Assembly: GCF_016031655.1 (NCBI RefSeq)
Contig: NZ_JACCHQ010000022.1
Location: forward strand, 62,001 to 126,000
DNA length: 64,000 nucleotides
DNA from: Bradyrhizobium glycinis
Lineage (GTDB): Bacteria; Pseudomonadota; Alphaproteobacteria; Rhizobiales; Xanthobacteraceae
Direction of reading: 5' to 3'
The stretch's first letter is position 1. Each line of letters begins with the position of its first letter. The position numbers and the translations under genes were made by a program. Under the pieces are notes generated by a model. That model did not search any database. It was not told the DNA's origin and was given only the letters and a program-made list of their open reading frames with translations. This document shows, one piece after another, positions 52,594-61,624 of this stretch.

Positions 52594-53601
52594 TCACCGA
52601 AATGCGGCGCGAACCTCCTCGATGGTCTGTTTGGGATTCTGGAGGTGAGGGTAGTGCCCGATGCCGGGAAGGATCGTCAGTTCGGCGCCAATTCTGCCGG
52701 CGAGTTCGATCCCCATCTCCTTCTTGATGTAGAGATCCTTCTCGCCCCACACGACCTTCACCGGGATTTCGAGTTGCTCCAGGTTCGATTCGAAGTGGTC
52801 CTGGTCCCGCGTGAAGTGCGCGTAATAGTGCGAGAAGGCATCCGCCGTGGTCATGGTGCCGTGACCCCAGGCCCGTGACATGTCGTCCTTGAACTCGCGC
52901 GGCACATCGAACTGCGCTTCCTTGGGCAGGCCTCTCCTGAACGCGTTCTCGAGGATGTCGTCGCGGTTCTTGTTCAGCTGGTCGCGAGCGAGGCCCATCG
53001 AAGGTCCAGCCTTCAGGCTTTGCAGGCTCTCGTACATGTACTGGGGCCTGTCGAAGGGGGCGAAATCGCCAACGATGATCGAGGTCGCGATGGCGGGCTT
53101 CTCCTGGGCCAGGAGAAGCGCCGGCAGGGCTCCAATGTCCGTCGCGTAGATCGTAAGCTTGGATGTGTCGATGCCCGATTTGCGTATGTAGCCGTTCAAG
53201 ACGCGTGCGTAGTCCCTCGGGGCGTACGAAAACTTGTCGGCGTTCGGCCTCGAGGAAAACCCGAATCCTGGCCAGTCGAAAGCGTGAACTTCGTAGTCGG
53301 CGGCGAGGGTGAGAGAGATGTCTTTCCAGGCATACAGGGTTTCCGGAAATCCATGCAGGAAGAGAACGGTCCCCCTCGGGTTCGCGTTGTGGACCACCAT
53401 TCTCCGGAGCGTGATGTCCGCATCGATCTCGATGAAGCCGATATCGACCTTCTGTTCCTGTCCGGAAAGAGTTTGGGCGCGTGCCGGCGCACCGAAAGAG
53501 CCGGATAATGGAGCGCCGAGCGCTGTAGCCGTCGCGACGGCAATCGCGACGCCCCGGTGGCATCGGCGGCGAAGGTCGAAGCTCTCCGATAAATTGATCA
53601 T
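52594..53601 (-). CDS. Alpha/beta hydrolase, exported, epoxide-hydrolase/dehalogenase-like
   Basis: A 335-residue enzyme. An Arg-rich N-terminus (LRRRCHRGVAIAVATATALG) followed by a hydrophobic stretch and ARA suggests export. The oxyanion motif is LHGFPETLYAW, the nucleophile Asp lies in IYATDIGALPAL, and the catalytic His is in PGIGHYPHLQNP. Asp as nucleophile fits epoxide hydrolases and haloalkane dehalogenases. The substrate is unknown. It lies between SDR and cupin genes with short gaps. Confidence 0.88.
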   Translation of the reverse strand: MINLSESFDLRRRCHRGVAIAVATATALGAPLSGSFGAPARAQTLSGQEQKVDIGFIEIDADITLRRMVVHNANPRGTVLFLHGFPETLYAWKDISLTLAADYEVHAFDWPGFGFSSRPNADKFSYAPRDYARVLNGYIRKSGIDTSKLTIYATDIGALPALLLAQEKPAIATSIIVGDFAPFDRPQYMYESLQSLKAGPSMGLARDQLNKNRDDILENAFRRGLPKEAQFDVPREFKDDMSRAWGHGTMTTADAFSHYYAHFTRDQDHFESNLEQLEIPVKVVWGEKDLYIKKEMGIELAGRIGAELTILPGIGHYPHLQNPKQTIEEVRAAFR

Positions 53602-53658
53602 CTCAGTCTCCCGAACTCAAATTTCACGTGCGTCGCAGTAGCCACTTGCCTGAACTGT

Positions 53659-54072
53659 TCACTCGCTCAGCATCAGAAGCGGCTTGCCTTTCTCGACGAT
53701 GTAGGTGGCTAGCTCGGCGGCCTTGACAGAGCCGATGTTCTTCACCGCATGCGGCGTTCCGTTCGGAATGAAGAGCACTTCGCCCGCCTTGACGGTCAGA
53801 GGCGGCCTGCCGTCGAGCTGATACTCCAAGGCGCCTTCGGTGACGTAGACGAGTTCTTCGCCGGGATGCGCGTGCCTGACCGCGCTCACGCCCGGGCCGA
53901 ATTCAACGAGCACCTGGATGACCTCGCGCCCGGCTGCACTGAGATCGTTGCGGAGCAGGTTGGTGCGCTTGATATCACCCAGACGGACTTCGTGGGCCCG
54001 CGCCTCGGGCGATGTCGAACCGTTGGCAATGAGCAGCGCCGCAGCCGCGACGATGATGCGAAGTGTTTTCAT
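53659..54072 (-). CDS. Secreted cupin-domain protein
   Basis: A 137-residue protein with a signal peptide (MKTLRIIVAAAALLIANG). The cupin metal motif is complete: GVSAVRHAHPGEELVYVTEG (His, His, Glu) and IPNGTPHAVKN (His). It probably binds Fe or Mn and acts as a periplasmic dioxygenase or isomerase. It is the second gene of the operon, 51 bases after the epoxide hydrolase stop. Confidence 0.88.
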   Translation of the reverse strand: MKTLRIIVAAAALLIANGSTSPEARAHEVRLGDIKRTNLLRNDLSAAGREVIQVLVEFGPGVSAVRHAHPGEELVYVTEGALEYQLDGRPPLTVKAGEVLFIPNGTPHAVKNIGSVKAAELATYIVEKGKPLLMLSE

Positions 54073-54123
54073 AGAGATTCCTTCAGGGTTGATTTGTTGC
54101 AGAGAGTTGCGATCTGGCGCAGG

Positions 54124-55425
54124 TCAGTGTTGACGGAGACGCCGAAACGCTACGGCAACTTCCCGGGAGAAAAGTTCGGGCTGCTCCCACGCAGCGAAGT
54201 GTCCGCCCTTTTCGGTCTCATCGAAGTAGATGAGATTGCGATAAGCGCGGCGGGCCCAGCTTTCCGGAGCGCGGTACACTTCGTCTGGGAAGACGGAGAT
54301 CGCGACAGGAAGCGAGATTTCGGCTGTCTTCTGCGCCGCGGAGAGAATGACGCTCTGACCCGCGGTCTCCCAGTAGATGCGTGCGGACGAAACAGCCGTG
54401 TTCGTAAGCCAGTACAGCGTGACGTCGTCCAGCATCTCGTCGCGCGTGAGCAGGCGAAGCGGTTCCGCGTTATTGTAATCGAACATCCAGGCCGCCAGCC
54501 CGGCGGGAGAGTCGGTCAGCGCGTAGCCGATTGTCTGCGGCCGCGTTCCCATCATTGCGGCGTAGGCCCGATACTTCTTGTAGAAGGTGGAGAGCGCGTC
54601 GAACGCGGCACGTTCCTTCGACGAGAGATCTTGCGGAGCAGGTGCGCCAGTGGCGAGCAGCGCCGCGACCTCGGACGGGACAGCCGCCGGCAGGTTGATG
54701 TGAATGCCTAGCAGTCCTGGAGCAGCCTGCCGCGCCATTGCGCTCGAGATCGGCGCCCCCCAGTCGCCGCCCTGGGCGACGTAGCGGCCGTAACCGAGGC
54801 GATTCATCAGTTCCGCCCAGGCTCGTGCAATGCGCTCCGGTCCCCATCCGGTGCCTTTGGGCTTGCCGGAAAAGCCGAAGCCGGGGATCGAAGGCAACAC
54901 CAGGTGGAACGCGTCTTCCGCGCTCCGGCCGTGGCTCGTCGGATCGCTCAGAGGCCCAACCGTCTTGAGCAGTTCGAACACCGAGCCCGGCCAGCCGTGC
55001 GTCATGATGAGAGGAAGTGCATTCGCATGACGTGAGCGGACGTGGATGAAGTGAATGTCGACACCGTCGATCGTCGTTGCGAACTGCGGCAGCGCATTGA
55101 GCCTGGCTTCGGCTTTGCGCCAGTCGTATCCGGTGGACCAGTACCTCATGAGCTCGCTGAACGGAGCGAGCTGCAGGCCTTGCGACCCGTCATCAACTGT
55201 CTCGCGGTCGGGAAAGCGTGTCGCCGCGACGCGCCGGCGAAGGTCAACCAGTGCCTCTTCGGGAATGCTGACGCGAAACGGACGGACTAATTCGTTCGAC
55301 TGAGCCAGCGCGCGGTGAAGAGGGAACAGTCCAGCCGTGCCGGCAATCGTGATGCCCATCGCAGCGCTTCTCAGCAGTGCGCGCCGATCCTGATCGATGA
55401 CTTCGGAAACCTGCAGCCTGTGCAT
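54124..55425 (-). CDS. Exported epoxide hydrolase (EHN domain)
   Basis: A 433-residue enzyme. A twin-Arg-like signal (DQDRRALLRSAAMGITIAG) precedes the mature part. The epoxide hydrolase N-terminal domain has FRVSIPEEALVDLRRRVAATRFPD. The hydrolase core has HGWPGSVFELL, nucleophile Asp in AQGGDWGA, and a terminal His in GGHFAAWEQPE. The ATG at 55425 has GGGAGAGC upstream. It is the first gene of a seven-gene operon and has the TAAC-repeat operator 88 bases before its start. Confidence 0.9.
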   Translation of the reverse strand: MHRLQVSEVIDQDRRALLRSAAMGITIAGTAGLFPLHRALAQSNELVRPFRVSIPEEALVDLRRRVAATRFPDRETVDDGSQGLQLAPFSELMRYWSTGYDWRKAEARLNALPQFATTIDGVDIHFIHVRSRHANALPLIMTHGWPGSVFELLKTVGPLSDPTSHGRSAEDAFHLVLPSIPGFGFSGKPKGTGWGPERIARAWAELMNRLGYGRYVAQGGDWGAPISSAMARQAAPGLLGIHINLPAAVPSEVAALLATGAPAPQDLSSKERAAFDALSTFYKKYRAYAAMMGTRPQTIGYALTDSPAGLAAWMFDYNNAEPLRLLTRDEMLDDVTLYWLTNTAVSSARIYWETAGQSVILSAAQKTAEISLPVAISVFPDEVYRAPESWARRAYRNLIYFDETEKGGHFAAWEQPELFSREVAVAFRRLRQH

Positions 55426-55839
55426 CTTGCTCTCCCTTTCCAGAGCGGGTCGACAATCTGGCTCGCGCACCGCTTGGTGGCTTGAATGTCGCTGGAGAAC
55501 GGGAGAATTGCTCGTTAGGTGTTGTTAAGCGCTGTTACCGGTTGGGGAGGCTGCAGAAATCGGCCTTCCGGCAATGGATTCACGATCAGGCCAGCGAAAC
55601 TTGAGTAAGGTGGATTGTGACAATTTGCCCGGACCAGCGCTTTTCGAAGCGCCTTATTCGCCTACTACAGTCTTTACACGTCGCAAGAAGTGCGGCTAAG
55701 TCTTTGAACGCAAAGCTCTTCCTACAACGATGTTGCTGAAGCAAGGTTCTGCTGTTCTTCTCGAAAAAAATTGAAACTGGATGGCGGCGGGCGCGGTACA
55801 GTCATTCTCGCCGGCCAGCCATCGACAAGGTGAGCGCAT
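55426..55839. other. Divergent promoter region between hydrolase operon and STAND regulator
   Basis: 414 bp. It holds operator A (listed separately) near the hydrolase gene. Just downstream of the operator on the minus strand is a CAATTCT stretch at -10-like distance. The regulator side (55560-55839) has an AT-rich segment near 55735-55780 but no second TAAC array, so the regulator may not bind its own promoter. Confidence 0.5.
55514..55537 (-). promoter_or_regulatory. Operator A: TAAC direct-repeat array
   Basis: In the direction of the hydrolase operon it reads TAAC-GCGCTT-like spacing: TAAC at 55537, 55527 and 55517, each exactly 10 bp apart, ending TAACAACACCTAACGAGC. The same 18-base core, with few changes, precedes two other transcription units at 59.5 and 59.7 kb. 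The position suits an activator bound near -35. Confidence 0.75.
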
Positions 55840-58737
55840 GTGACCGGGCTCGAAACAACAAGCGGTTCTAGCGCGAGTCCCATGAGGGCACCGCAGCAGG
55901 CAGACACAGCCTCTTTCGGACCGTTCTCCCTTCACGACAAGACGCGGCTGCTTGAAAGGGATGGGCAGCCAGTCAAGCTGGGCAGTCGGGCGCTGGATAT
56001 CCTGCGGCTGTTGGTCAGCCGCGCTGGCGACGTCGTATCGAAGAACGAGCTGTTGGCCCACGCGTGGCCGGGCCTTGCCGTCGAAGAGATCAGTTTGCGA
56101 GTGCATATCGCCGAGCTTCGCAAGGCGCTCGGCGACGGCAAGGAGGGGGCGCGCTATATCACGAATATACCGAGCCGTGGCTACTGCTTCGTCGCACCGG
56201 TGCAGCGCATCGGAGACGCGCCCCCGGCGGTTTCGCTTGCTGAGCAGGCGCTGAGCGTCCCGGAGACGACGCTTGCGCCAATCCTGCCTCACCGCCTAGA
56301 GCGGATGGTCGGACGGGACGATGTTGTGCAGGAAGTGGCGGAGCGTTTGCTGACCGAACGCTTCATCACGCTCAGAGGCCCTGGTGGAATCGGAAAGACC
56401 ACCGTTGCGATCGCGCTGGCCCACGAGCTCTCGGCACAATTCGACGGCCAGGTTCGTTTTCTCGACTTCAGCATGGTGAAGGATGCCGCGCTTGTCGCCG
56501 GCACGATCGCATGGGCTCTTGGGCTCGTCGTGCAGCATTCGGATCCGACGGAGAGCATCGTCGGCTACTTGCGCAACCGCCGCCTGCTGCTGGTGCTCGA
56601 CAGTTGCGAGCATGTCGTCGAGGCCATCGCGGGGGTGGCAGAGCGTATCCACCAGCAGGCGCCCGGCGTCAGCATCCTCGTCACCAGCCGCGAGTCCCTG
56701 CTGGTGGAAGGCGAGCAGATTCTCGAGCTCGGTCCGCTCGAGGGGCCCCCGCAGGGGGCGGGGCTGAGTGCAAGCCAGATGCTGGCCTATCCGGCTGCGC
56801 GCCTGTTCACGGAACGGGCCGCCGCGGCAGGCCATCGCGCGGAGATTTCCGACGAGGACGCCGAGGTTCTTGCAGAGATATGCAGCAAGCTCGACGGTAT
56901 AGCGCTGGCGATTGAACTCGCCGCCGTGCGGGTCGGCACCCATGGATTGCGGGAAATGGCAACGCTGCTCGACGGCAGGCTGAAGCTGGAGTGGCGCGGG
57001 CGGCGGACGGCGCCTCCGCGCCATCAAACACTCGGTGCCACGCTCGACTGGAGCTATGGTCTCATCAGCGAGAGCGAGCGGATTGTCCTGCGTCGTCTTG
57101 CAATATTCGCTGCTCCCTTCACACTGCAGGGCGCGACCATGGTCGCGGGCGAGGCGGGCGATCCGGGCGAAAGCATTGTGGAGGCGTTGGAGCAGCTCGT
57201 TGCCAAGTCGCTGATTACAGTGCGTCCCGACGGCGCCGTGACGCGCTATCGGCTTCTTGACACTACCAGGGCTTATGCGACTCAGAAGCTCGCCGACAGC
57301 GGTGAAGCCACGAGTATCGCCAGCCGGCATGCCCGCTACGTCCAGCACGCGCTGGAAACGACGGCGGCAGATGCAGGCGCTGGCGACCAGGCATCGCGTT
57401 CGCGCGCTCGGACGCTGCTGTTTTCCGACGCGCGTGCGGCGCTGAAGTGGGCGTTCGCCAACGATGAGGGCGCTAGACTACGCGTGCCCCTAGCCGGTGC
57501 CTGCGCCAGGCTGTTCCTTGAGCTCAACCTGCTTGACGAAGGGCGCCTATGGTCGAGCCGCGCGCTCACGATGCTCGACAGTTCGACCCGCGGCAGCGCA
57601 TGGGAACTGGAGCTGCAGGCAACGCTCGGGCATGCCTTCATGTTCACCGAGCGCAACAGCGATCAGGCTGAAACGGCACTGCGGCGTGGTCTTGAGATCG
57701 CTGAAGCACTCGGCGACGGCGCGAGCAAATTCAAGCTCCTGGCGCGGCTGAATATGTTCTATCGCAGGACAGGCGATTACAGGCTCTTGTTGCCCCTTGC
57801 CCTCGAAGCCGAACGGACGGCACAGGCCATTGGAGATCCAGCAGGAATTGCCGCCGGCAAGGCCTTAGTCGGCGTTTCCTATCACCTCATAGGAAACCAG
57901 CGTGCAGCGCAGTTGCATCTTGAGGAGGGAGTTGCGGGCAGCGAAGCTCTGCGGCAAATGCAGCCGGGTCATTTTGCTTATTCGCGGACGCCGCAGATTC
58001 CACTCGCTCGCGTGCTTTGGTTGCGAGGCTTCCCCGATCGGGCGGTCGAGTGGGCCCGGCCCTTGACGGGGTCAGCCGCGCCGCGGGACGCTGTCATGTA
58101 CTGCATTTCCCTTTGTTGGTCAGCCTCACTCTATGGATGGATCGGCGACTGGTCTTCGGTTGAACAAATGAGCGTTCGCCTTTCGGCTCATGCCGCCAGC
58201 CACGCGCTGGCACCTTATCAGGCGGTGGCGGCCGGCTTTCGCGCGCAGACGATGATCGCGCGCGGTGAACTCAAGGAAGGAATCGAACTGCTGCGCGCGG
58301 TGCTGCCACGACTACATGCCGATCGCTACGAGCTGTATGCCTCCGCTTTCATTTCCGAGCTTTCGCAGTGCTTGGCCGAATTGGGTCAAGCGGCGGAGGG
58401 GCTGCGCGTCCTGCAAGAGGCGATCGCCCGCACCGAGCCGGCCGGCGAAGCTTTCGACGCGCCGGAGCTTCTGCGCCTGCGCGGTGAACTGGAGGCGCGC
58501 GACGGTGACGCGAAGGCGGCAGAAGCAAGCTTTATGGCGTCGATCGCGCTGGCCGAGGAGCAGGGCGCGCTATCGTGGCGGCTGCGAACGGAGACATCGC
58601 TGGCCCGCCTTCGACGCAAGCAACGCAGGGCGAAGCCGCTGGACGGATTGGCCGAGACCTACGCCCGCTTCACGGAAGGGTTCGAGACGGCCGATCTGAA
58701 GGCTGCACGCGAACTGCTGGATGAGGCCACGAAGTAG
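55840..58737 (+). CDS. STAND-type regulator: OmpR-like winged helix, NB-ARC ATPase and TPR-like C-terminus
   Basis: A 965-residue cytoplasmic regulator. Residues about 26-120 are an OmpR/PhoB-type winged helix (LGSRALDILRLLVSRAG and IPSRGYCFVAPV). Residues about 150-450 are an NB-ARC ATPase with Walker A GPGGIGKTT (180-188), Walker B LLLVLDSCEH (249-258) and a VTSRE sensor. The rest is helical, TPR-like. The GTG start has AAGGTGAG upstream; ATG 55879 is an alternative. It probably senses a signal through the TPRs and, when ATP-bound, activates the neighbouring hydrolase genes. Confidence 0.9.
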   Translation: MTGLETTSGSSASPMRAPQQADTASFGPFSLHDKTRLLERDGQPVKLGSRALDILRLLVSRAGDVVSKNELLAHAWPGLAVEEISLRVHIAELRKALGDGKEGARYITNIPSRGYCFVAPVQRIGDAPPAVSLAEQALSVPETTLAPILPHRLERMVGRDDVVQEVAERLLTERFITLRGPGGIGKTTVAIALAHELSAQFDGQVRFLDFSMVKDAALVAGTIAWALGLVVQHSDPTESIVGYLRNRRLLLVLDSCEHVVEAIAGVAERIHQQAPGVSILVTSRESLLVEGEQILELGPLEGPPQGAGLSASQMLAYPAARLFTERAAAAGHRAEISDEDAEVLAEICSKLDGIALAIELAAVRVGTHGLREMATLLDGRLKLEWRGRRTAPPRHQTLGATLDWSYGLISESERIVLRRLAIFAAPFTLQGATMVAGEAGDPGESIVEALEQLVAKSLITVRPDGAVTRYRLLDTTRAYATQKLADSGEATSIASRHARYVQHALETTAADAGAGDQASRSRARTLLFSDARAALKWAFANDEGARLRVPLAGACARLFLELNLLDEGRLWSSRALTMLDSSTRGSAWELELQATLGHAFMFTERNSDQAETALRRGLEIAEALGDGASKFKLLARLNMFYRRTGDYRLLLPLALEAERTAQAIGDPAGIAAGKALVGVSYHLIGNQRAAQLHLEEGVAGSEALRQMQPGHFAYSRTPQIPLARVLWLRGFPDRAVEWARPLTGSAAPRDAVMYCISLCWSASLYGWIGDWSSVEQMSVRLSAHAASHALAPYQAVAAGFRAQTMIARGELKEGIELLRAVLPRLHADRYELYASAFISELSQCLAELGQAAEGLRVLQEAIARTEPAGEAFDAPELLRLRGELEARDGDAKAAEASFMASIALAEEQGALSWRLRTETSLARLRRKQRRAKPLDGLAETYARFTEGFETADLKAARELLDEATK

Positions 58738-58745
58738 CCGCTGCG

Positions 58746-59462
58746 TCAGCCGAAGCGGAAGTCGGAGAGATCGATCGACACCATCAGAGTATCGAGCATC
58801 GGCTTCAGGTCGTCAGCGCGCAGATAAGCTCTGCGTCGGGTCGGAATCCAGATGCCGTCCACGTTCACGTGGCCCGATGTGTACTGCGCTGCCGGGAAGC
58901 TGCCGGCGACATCCACGTGGTAGTCGTGCCGGCGGATGAGCATGTCCTTGCCGAAATAGAAGTCTTGCTGACAGCTGTGGCTGGCGATCGCCGCGGGAAA
59001 AGTGGCCCTCAAACCGCGCCAAGTCTCCGCTCCCTCTCGCCATGGCTCGATTTCGTCGACATTGAACCCATCCGTGGCGAGTAGGAAGGGTGTGGTGAGG
59101 TAAGTCCAGAGCGCATATCCGTTGAAATATGCGCGGTGCAGCGGATCCCAGCTTGTCCGGAGGTCGTGCCGCGCAAAAGAAGCACGGGGATTGGATCGCT
59201 CGGCGACCACGCTGCCATTGGCTGCAAGAATGGCAATGCGATCGGATGTGAAGTCGGTATGCCGGTCTTTTCCGAACGGCGCGACGGAGGCCCATTGCCG
59301 ATGGAGCTCGACCTGCATCGTCCGCGCGACCGGATCCTGTGGGACGCCCTTGATGGCCCACAGGTCGCCGCCGCTGACGATGGTCGCGGTGAGCGTGTCG
59401 TGAGATTTCCAGCGGTCCAGCCCTCCATGGGCCTCGATGGCGTCGGCGAGCAGCGGAATCAT
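58746..59462 (-). CDS. Conserved-type protein of unknown function, possible LolA-like fold
   Basis: A 238-residue protein starting MIPLLADAIEAHGGLDRWK, with GGDLWAIKGVPQDPVARTM and a C-terminal YHVDVAGSFPAAQY. The late strands (HVNVDGIWIPTRRRAYLR) resemble lipoprotein-sorting-type or similar substrate-binding barrels, but the assignment is weak. There is no signal peptide. The ATG at 59462 has AAAGGA upstream. It is convergent with the regulator gene, ends eight bases after it, and has operator B 63 bases before its start. Confidence 0.78.
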   Translation of the reverse strand: MIPLLADAIEAHGGLDRWKSHDTLTATIVSGGDLWAIKGVPQDPVARTMQVELHRQWASVAPFGKDRHTDFTSDRIAILAANGSVVAERSNPRASFARHDLRTSWDPLHRAYFNGYALWTYLTTPFLLATDGFNVDEIEPWREGAETWRGLRATFPAAIASHSCQQDFYFGKDMLIRRHDYHVDVAGSFPAAQYTSGHVNVDGIWIPTRRRAYLRADDLKPMLDTLMVSIDLSDFRFG

Positions 59463-59525
59463 GTCGGGTCCTTTCGTTGCGTCCTGGTGCCCACAGACCA
59501 TTGCGCAAAAGCCTCTAGATAGCCC

Positions 59526-59549
59526 GTTAGGTGTTGTTAAACGGCGTTG
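59526..59549 (-). promoter_or_regulatory. Operator B: TAAC direct-repeat array
   Basis: On the minus strand it reads CAAC, TAAC and TAAC at exact 10-bp steps and includes TAACAACACCTAACGGGC. A TATCTA -10-like hexamer follows eight bases later. It lies 63 bases upstream of the 238-residue gene. Confidence 0.75.
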
Positions 59550-59682
59550 GAGGGTGGAAGAGGCAACAAAGCCTTGTGTCTCAATGTCTTGGCTGGGTGC
59601 GCATACGCGAGGTTTCGGACCGCCAGGACGAACCATCAGGCTGCATGGCCGGCGCGCAATTTCCATTGCCGCGAAGCCGCGC

Positions 59683-59706
59683 TGACAACGTCTAACAACG
59701 CTTAAC
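59683..59706 (+). promoter_or_regulatory. Operator C: TAAC direct-repeat array
   Basis: On the plus strand it has TGAC at 59683, TAAC at 59693 and TAAC at 59703, again at exact 10-bp steps, with TAACAACGCTTAACGAGC. It precedes the second hydrolase unit and argues against a start of that gene as early as the GTG at 59715. Confidence 0.75.
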
Positions 59707-59792
59707 GAGCCAACGTGCCTGACCCGGTGCATACCGCTTCCCACGAGGCCGACGTCCTACGAATGACGACGCCTCAAGACGGGAGCACGACC

Positions 59793-60845
59793 ATGCACAA
59801 GGACGTCAACCAGACTCGCCGTGGGTTCATCGGCGCCGCTGCTGCGCTCGCGACCGGCATTGGCTTGACCCGTCCCGCAGCGGCGCACCTGAGCCAGGTC
59901 GCCGAAGCTGCAGATGGAACGACACGGACGCCGGCGATCAGTGCGTCCCTGGGGAATCTGAAGCAGATCAACGCCGGCGTTCTGAACGTAGGATATACCG
60001 ACAACGGTCCCGAGAGAGGGCCAGCCATCCTCCTGCTGCACGGCTGGCCTTACGACATCGACAGCTTTGTGGAAGTCGTGCCGCTCCTGACCGCGCAGGG
60101 GTACCGCGTCATTGTGCCGTATCTGCGCGGCTATGGAACGACCCGCTTTCTTTCTGATGCAAGCGCCCGCAACGCCCAGCCTTCGGCGTTGGCAGCGGAC
60201 ACGATCGCTCTGATGGATGCGCTCAAGATCGAGAGGGCAGTCGTCGGTGGCTTCGACTGGGGTGCGCGCACCGCCAACATCATGGCTGCGCTCTGGCCGG
60301 AGCGCGTTAGCGCGATGGTCTCCGTCAGCGGCTATCTGATCGGCAACCAGCAGGCCGGCAAACTGCCGCTGCCGCCGAAAGCCGAGCTGGAATGGTGGTA
60401 TCAGTTCTACTTCGCCACCGAGCGCGGCCGCATTGGCTACGAAAAGCATCACCGCGAGTTCGCGAAGCTGATCTGGAAGCTTGCATCGCCGAAATGGGAT
60501 TTCGACGATGCCACCTTCGAGCGCAGCGCGAAGGCCTTCGACAATCCCGATCACGTCGCGATCGTGATCCACAATTATCGCTGGCGGCTTGGATTGGCTG
60601 ACGGCGAGGAGGCCTACGACGAGCTCGAGGCGCAATTGGCTCTGGCTCCGACCATTGGTGTGCCGACCATCACCATGGAAAGCGACGGCAACGGCGCGCC
60701 TCATCCCGATCCGGCCGCCTACGCCAAGAAGTTCACCGGCAAGTACGAGCACCGTCACATCACCGGCGGCATCGGCCACAATCTTCCACAGGAAGCGCCG
60801 AGCGCGTTCGCACAGGCCATTCTCGACGTCGCCGCGCGGGTGTGA
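59793..60845 (+). CDS. Alpha/beta hydrolase with Tat-like signal, epoxide-hydrolase type
   Basis: A 350-residue enzyme with a twin-arginine signal (NQTRRGFIGAAAALATGIG). The oxyanion motif is LLLHGWPYDID, the nucleophile Asp lies in VGGFDWGARTAN, and the His is in GGIGHNLPQEAP. ATG 59793 has GGGAG seven bases upstream; ATG 59763 and GTG 59715 are alternatives. It heads a three-gene unit with the glyoxalase-fold and FMN reductase genes, downstream of operator C. Confidence 0.88.
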   Translation: MHKDVNQTRRGFIGAAAALATGIGLTRPAAAHLSQVAEAADGTTRTPAISASLGNLKQINAGVLNVGYTDNGPERGPAILLLHGWPYDIDSFVEVVPLLTAQGYRVIVPYLRGYGTTRFLSDASARNAQPSALAADTIALMDALKIERAVVGGFDWGARTANIMAALWPERVSAMVSVSGYLIGNQQAGKLPLPPKAELEWWYQFYFATERGRIGYEKHHREFAKLIWKLASPKWDFDDATFERSAKAFDNPDHVAIVIHNYRWRLGLADGEEAYDELEAQLALAPTIGVPTITMESDGNGAPHPDPAAYAKKFTGKYEHRHITGGIGHNLPQEAPSAFAQAILDVAARV

Positions 60846-60888
60846 TCGCGGCGTCGGTTATTCACCAGGCACACAACAGGAGAGAACC

Positions 60889-61554
60889 ATGACAGTAGCC
60901 GTGAAACCTACCAAGGTCCGTTCGACAGACATGAAGTTCGAGCTCGCCGTTATCCCCGTCGCGGATGTTGCGCGCGCCAGGGAGTTCTACGCGAATCTTG
61001 GTTGGCGTCTCGACGCCGAGTTCACCAGCGGCAGCGACTTCCATATTGTGCAGTTCACACCGCCGGGCTCCGGCGCCTCGGTTATCTTCGGCAAGAACGT
61101 TACGCCGGCCAAGCCAGGCTCCGCCCAGGGGCTGTACCTGATCGTGTCCGACATCGAGGCTGCGCGGAAGGAGCTGCTTGCGCGTGGCGTCAAGGTCAGC
61201 GAGGTGTTCCACGGCAGCGATGACACCCACACCGGCACCGACGAGCCCTACCTGTTCGGAAGCGTCCGGGTCAGTGGCGTGGATCCGGAGCGCCGTACCT
61301 ACCGATCGTTCGCGTCGTTCAGCGATCCGGACGGCAATGGCTGGGTGCTGCAGGAAGTCACCAATCGTCTTCCCGGCCGGATCGAGGGTGACACGACCTT
61401 CGCTTCGGTATCTGACCTCGCGGCGACGCTTCGCCGGGCGGCAGCAGCCCACGGCCAGCATGAGCAGCTGACCGGCGAGCACGACGTGAACTGGCCGGAC
61501 TGGTACGCGGAGTACATCGTCAACGAGCAGGCGGGCAAGCCGCTGCCGAAGTAG
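60889..61554 (+). CDS. VOC (glyoxalase/bleomycin-resistance fold) protein
   Basis: A 221-residue protein with one VOC module (about 15-145). Landmarks are FELAVIPVADVARAREFYAN, FTPPGSGASVIFGKN and YRSFASFSDPDGNGWVLQEV, which holds the usual metal-ligand Glu at the module end. A C-terminal extension (about 150-221) has a helical, HGQHEQL-containing part. It is a possible dioxygenase or lyase. The start has AGGAGAGAA upstream. It is the second gene of the unit. Confidence 0.88.
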   Translation: MTVAVKPTKVRSTDMKFELAVIPVADVARAREFYANLGWRLDAEFTSGSDFHIVQFTPPGSGASVIFGKNVTPAKPGSAQGLYLIVSDIEAARKELLARGVKVSEVFHGSDDTHTGTDEPYLFGSVRVSGVDPERRTYRSFASFSDPDGNGWVLQEVTNRLPGRIEGDTTFASVSDLAATLRRAAAAHGQHEQLTGEHDVNWPDWYAEYIVNEQAGKPLPK

Positions 61555-61624
61555 CCATCATCAGGTGCGGTTCGCTGGCTAACGGCGGACCGCACCTTCA
61601 GAAACCAGAAGCGGAGTAATGCCC

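Noticed and set aside
51731..53563. Single 610-residue protein joining an upstream segment to the SDR
   Set aside because: The upstream half is another frame of the alpha/beta hydrolase gene. The SDR has its own ATG with a good ribosome binding site at 52537.
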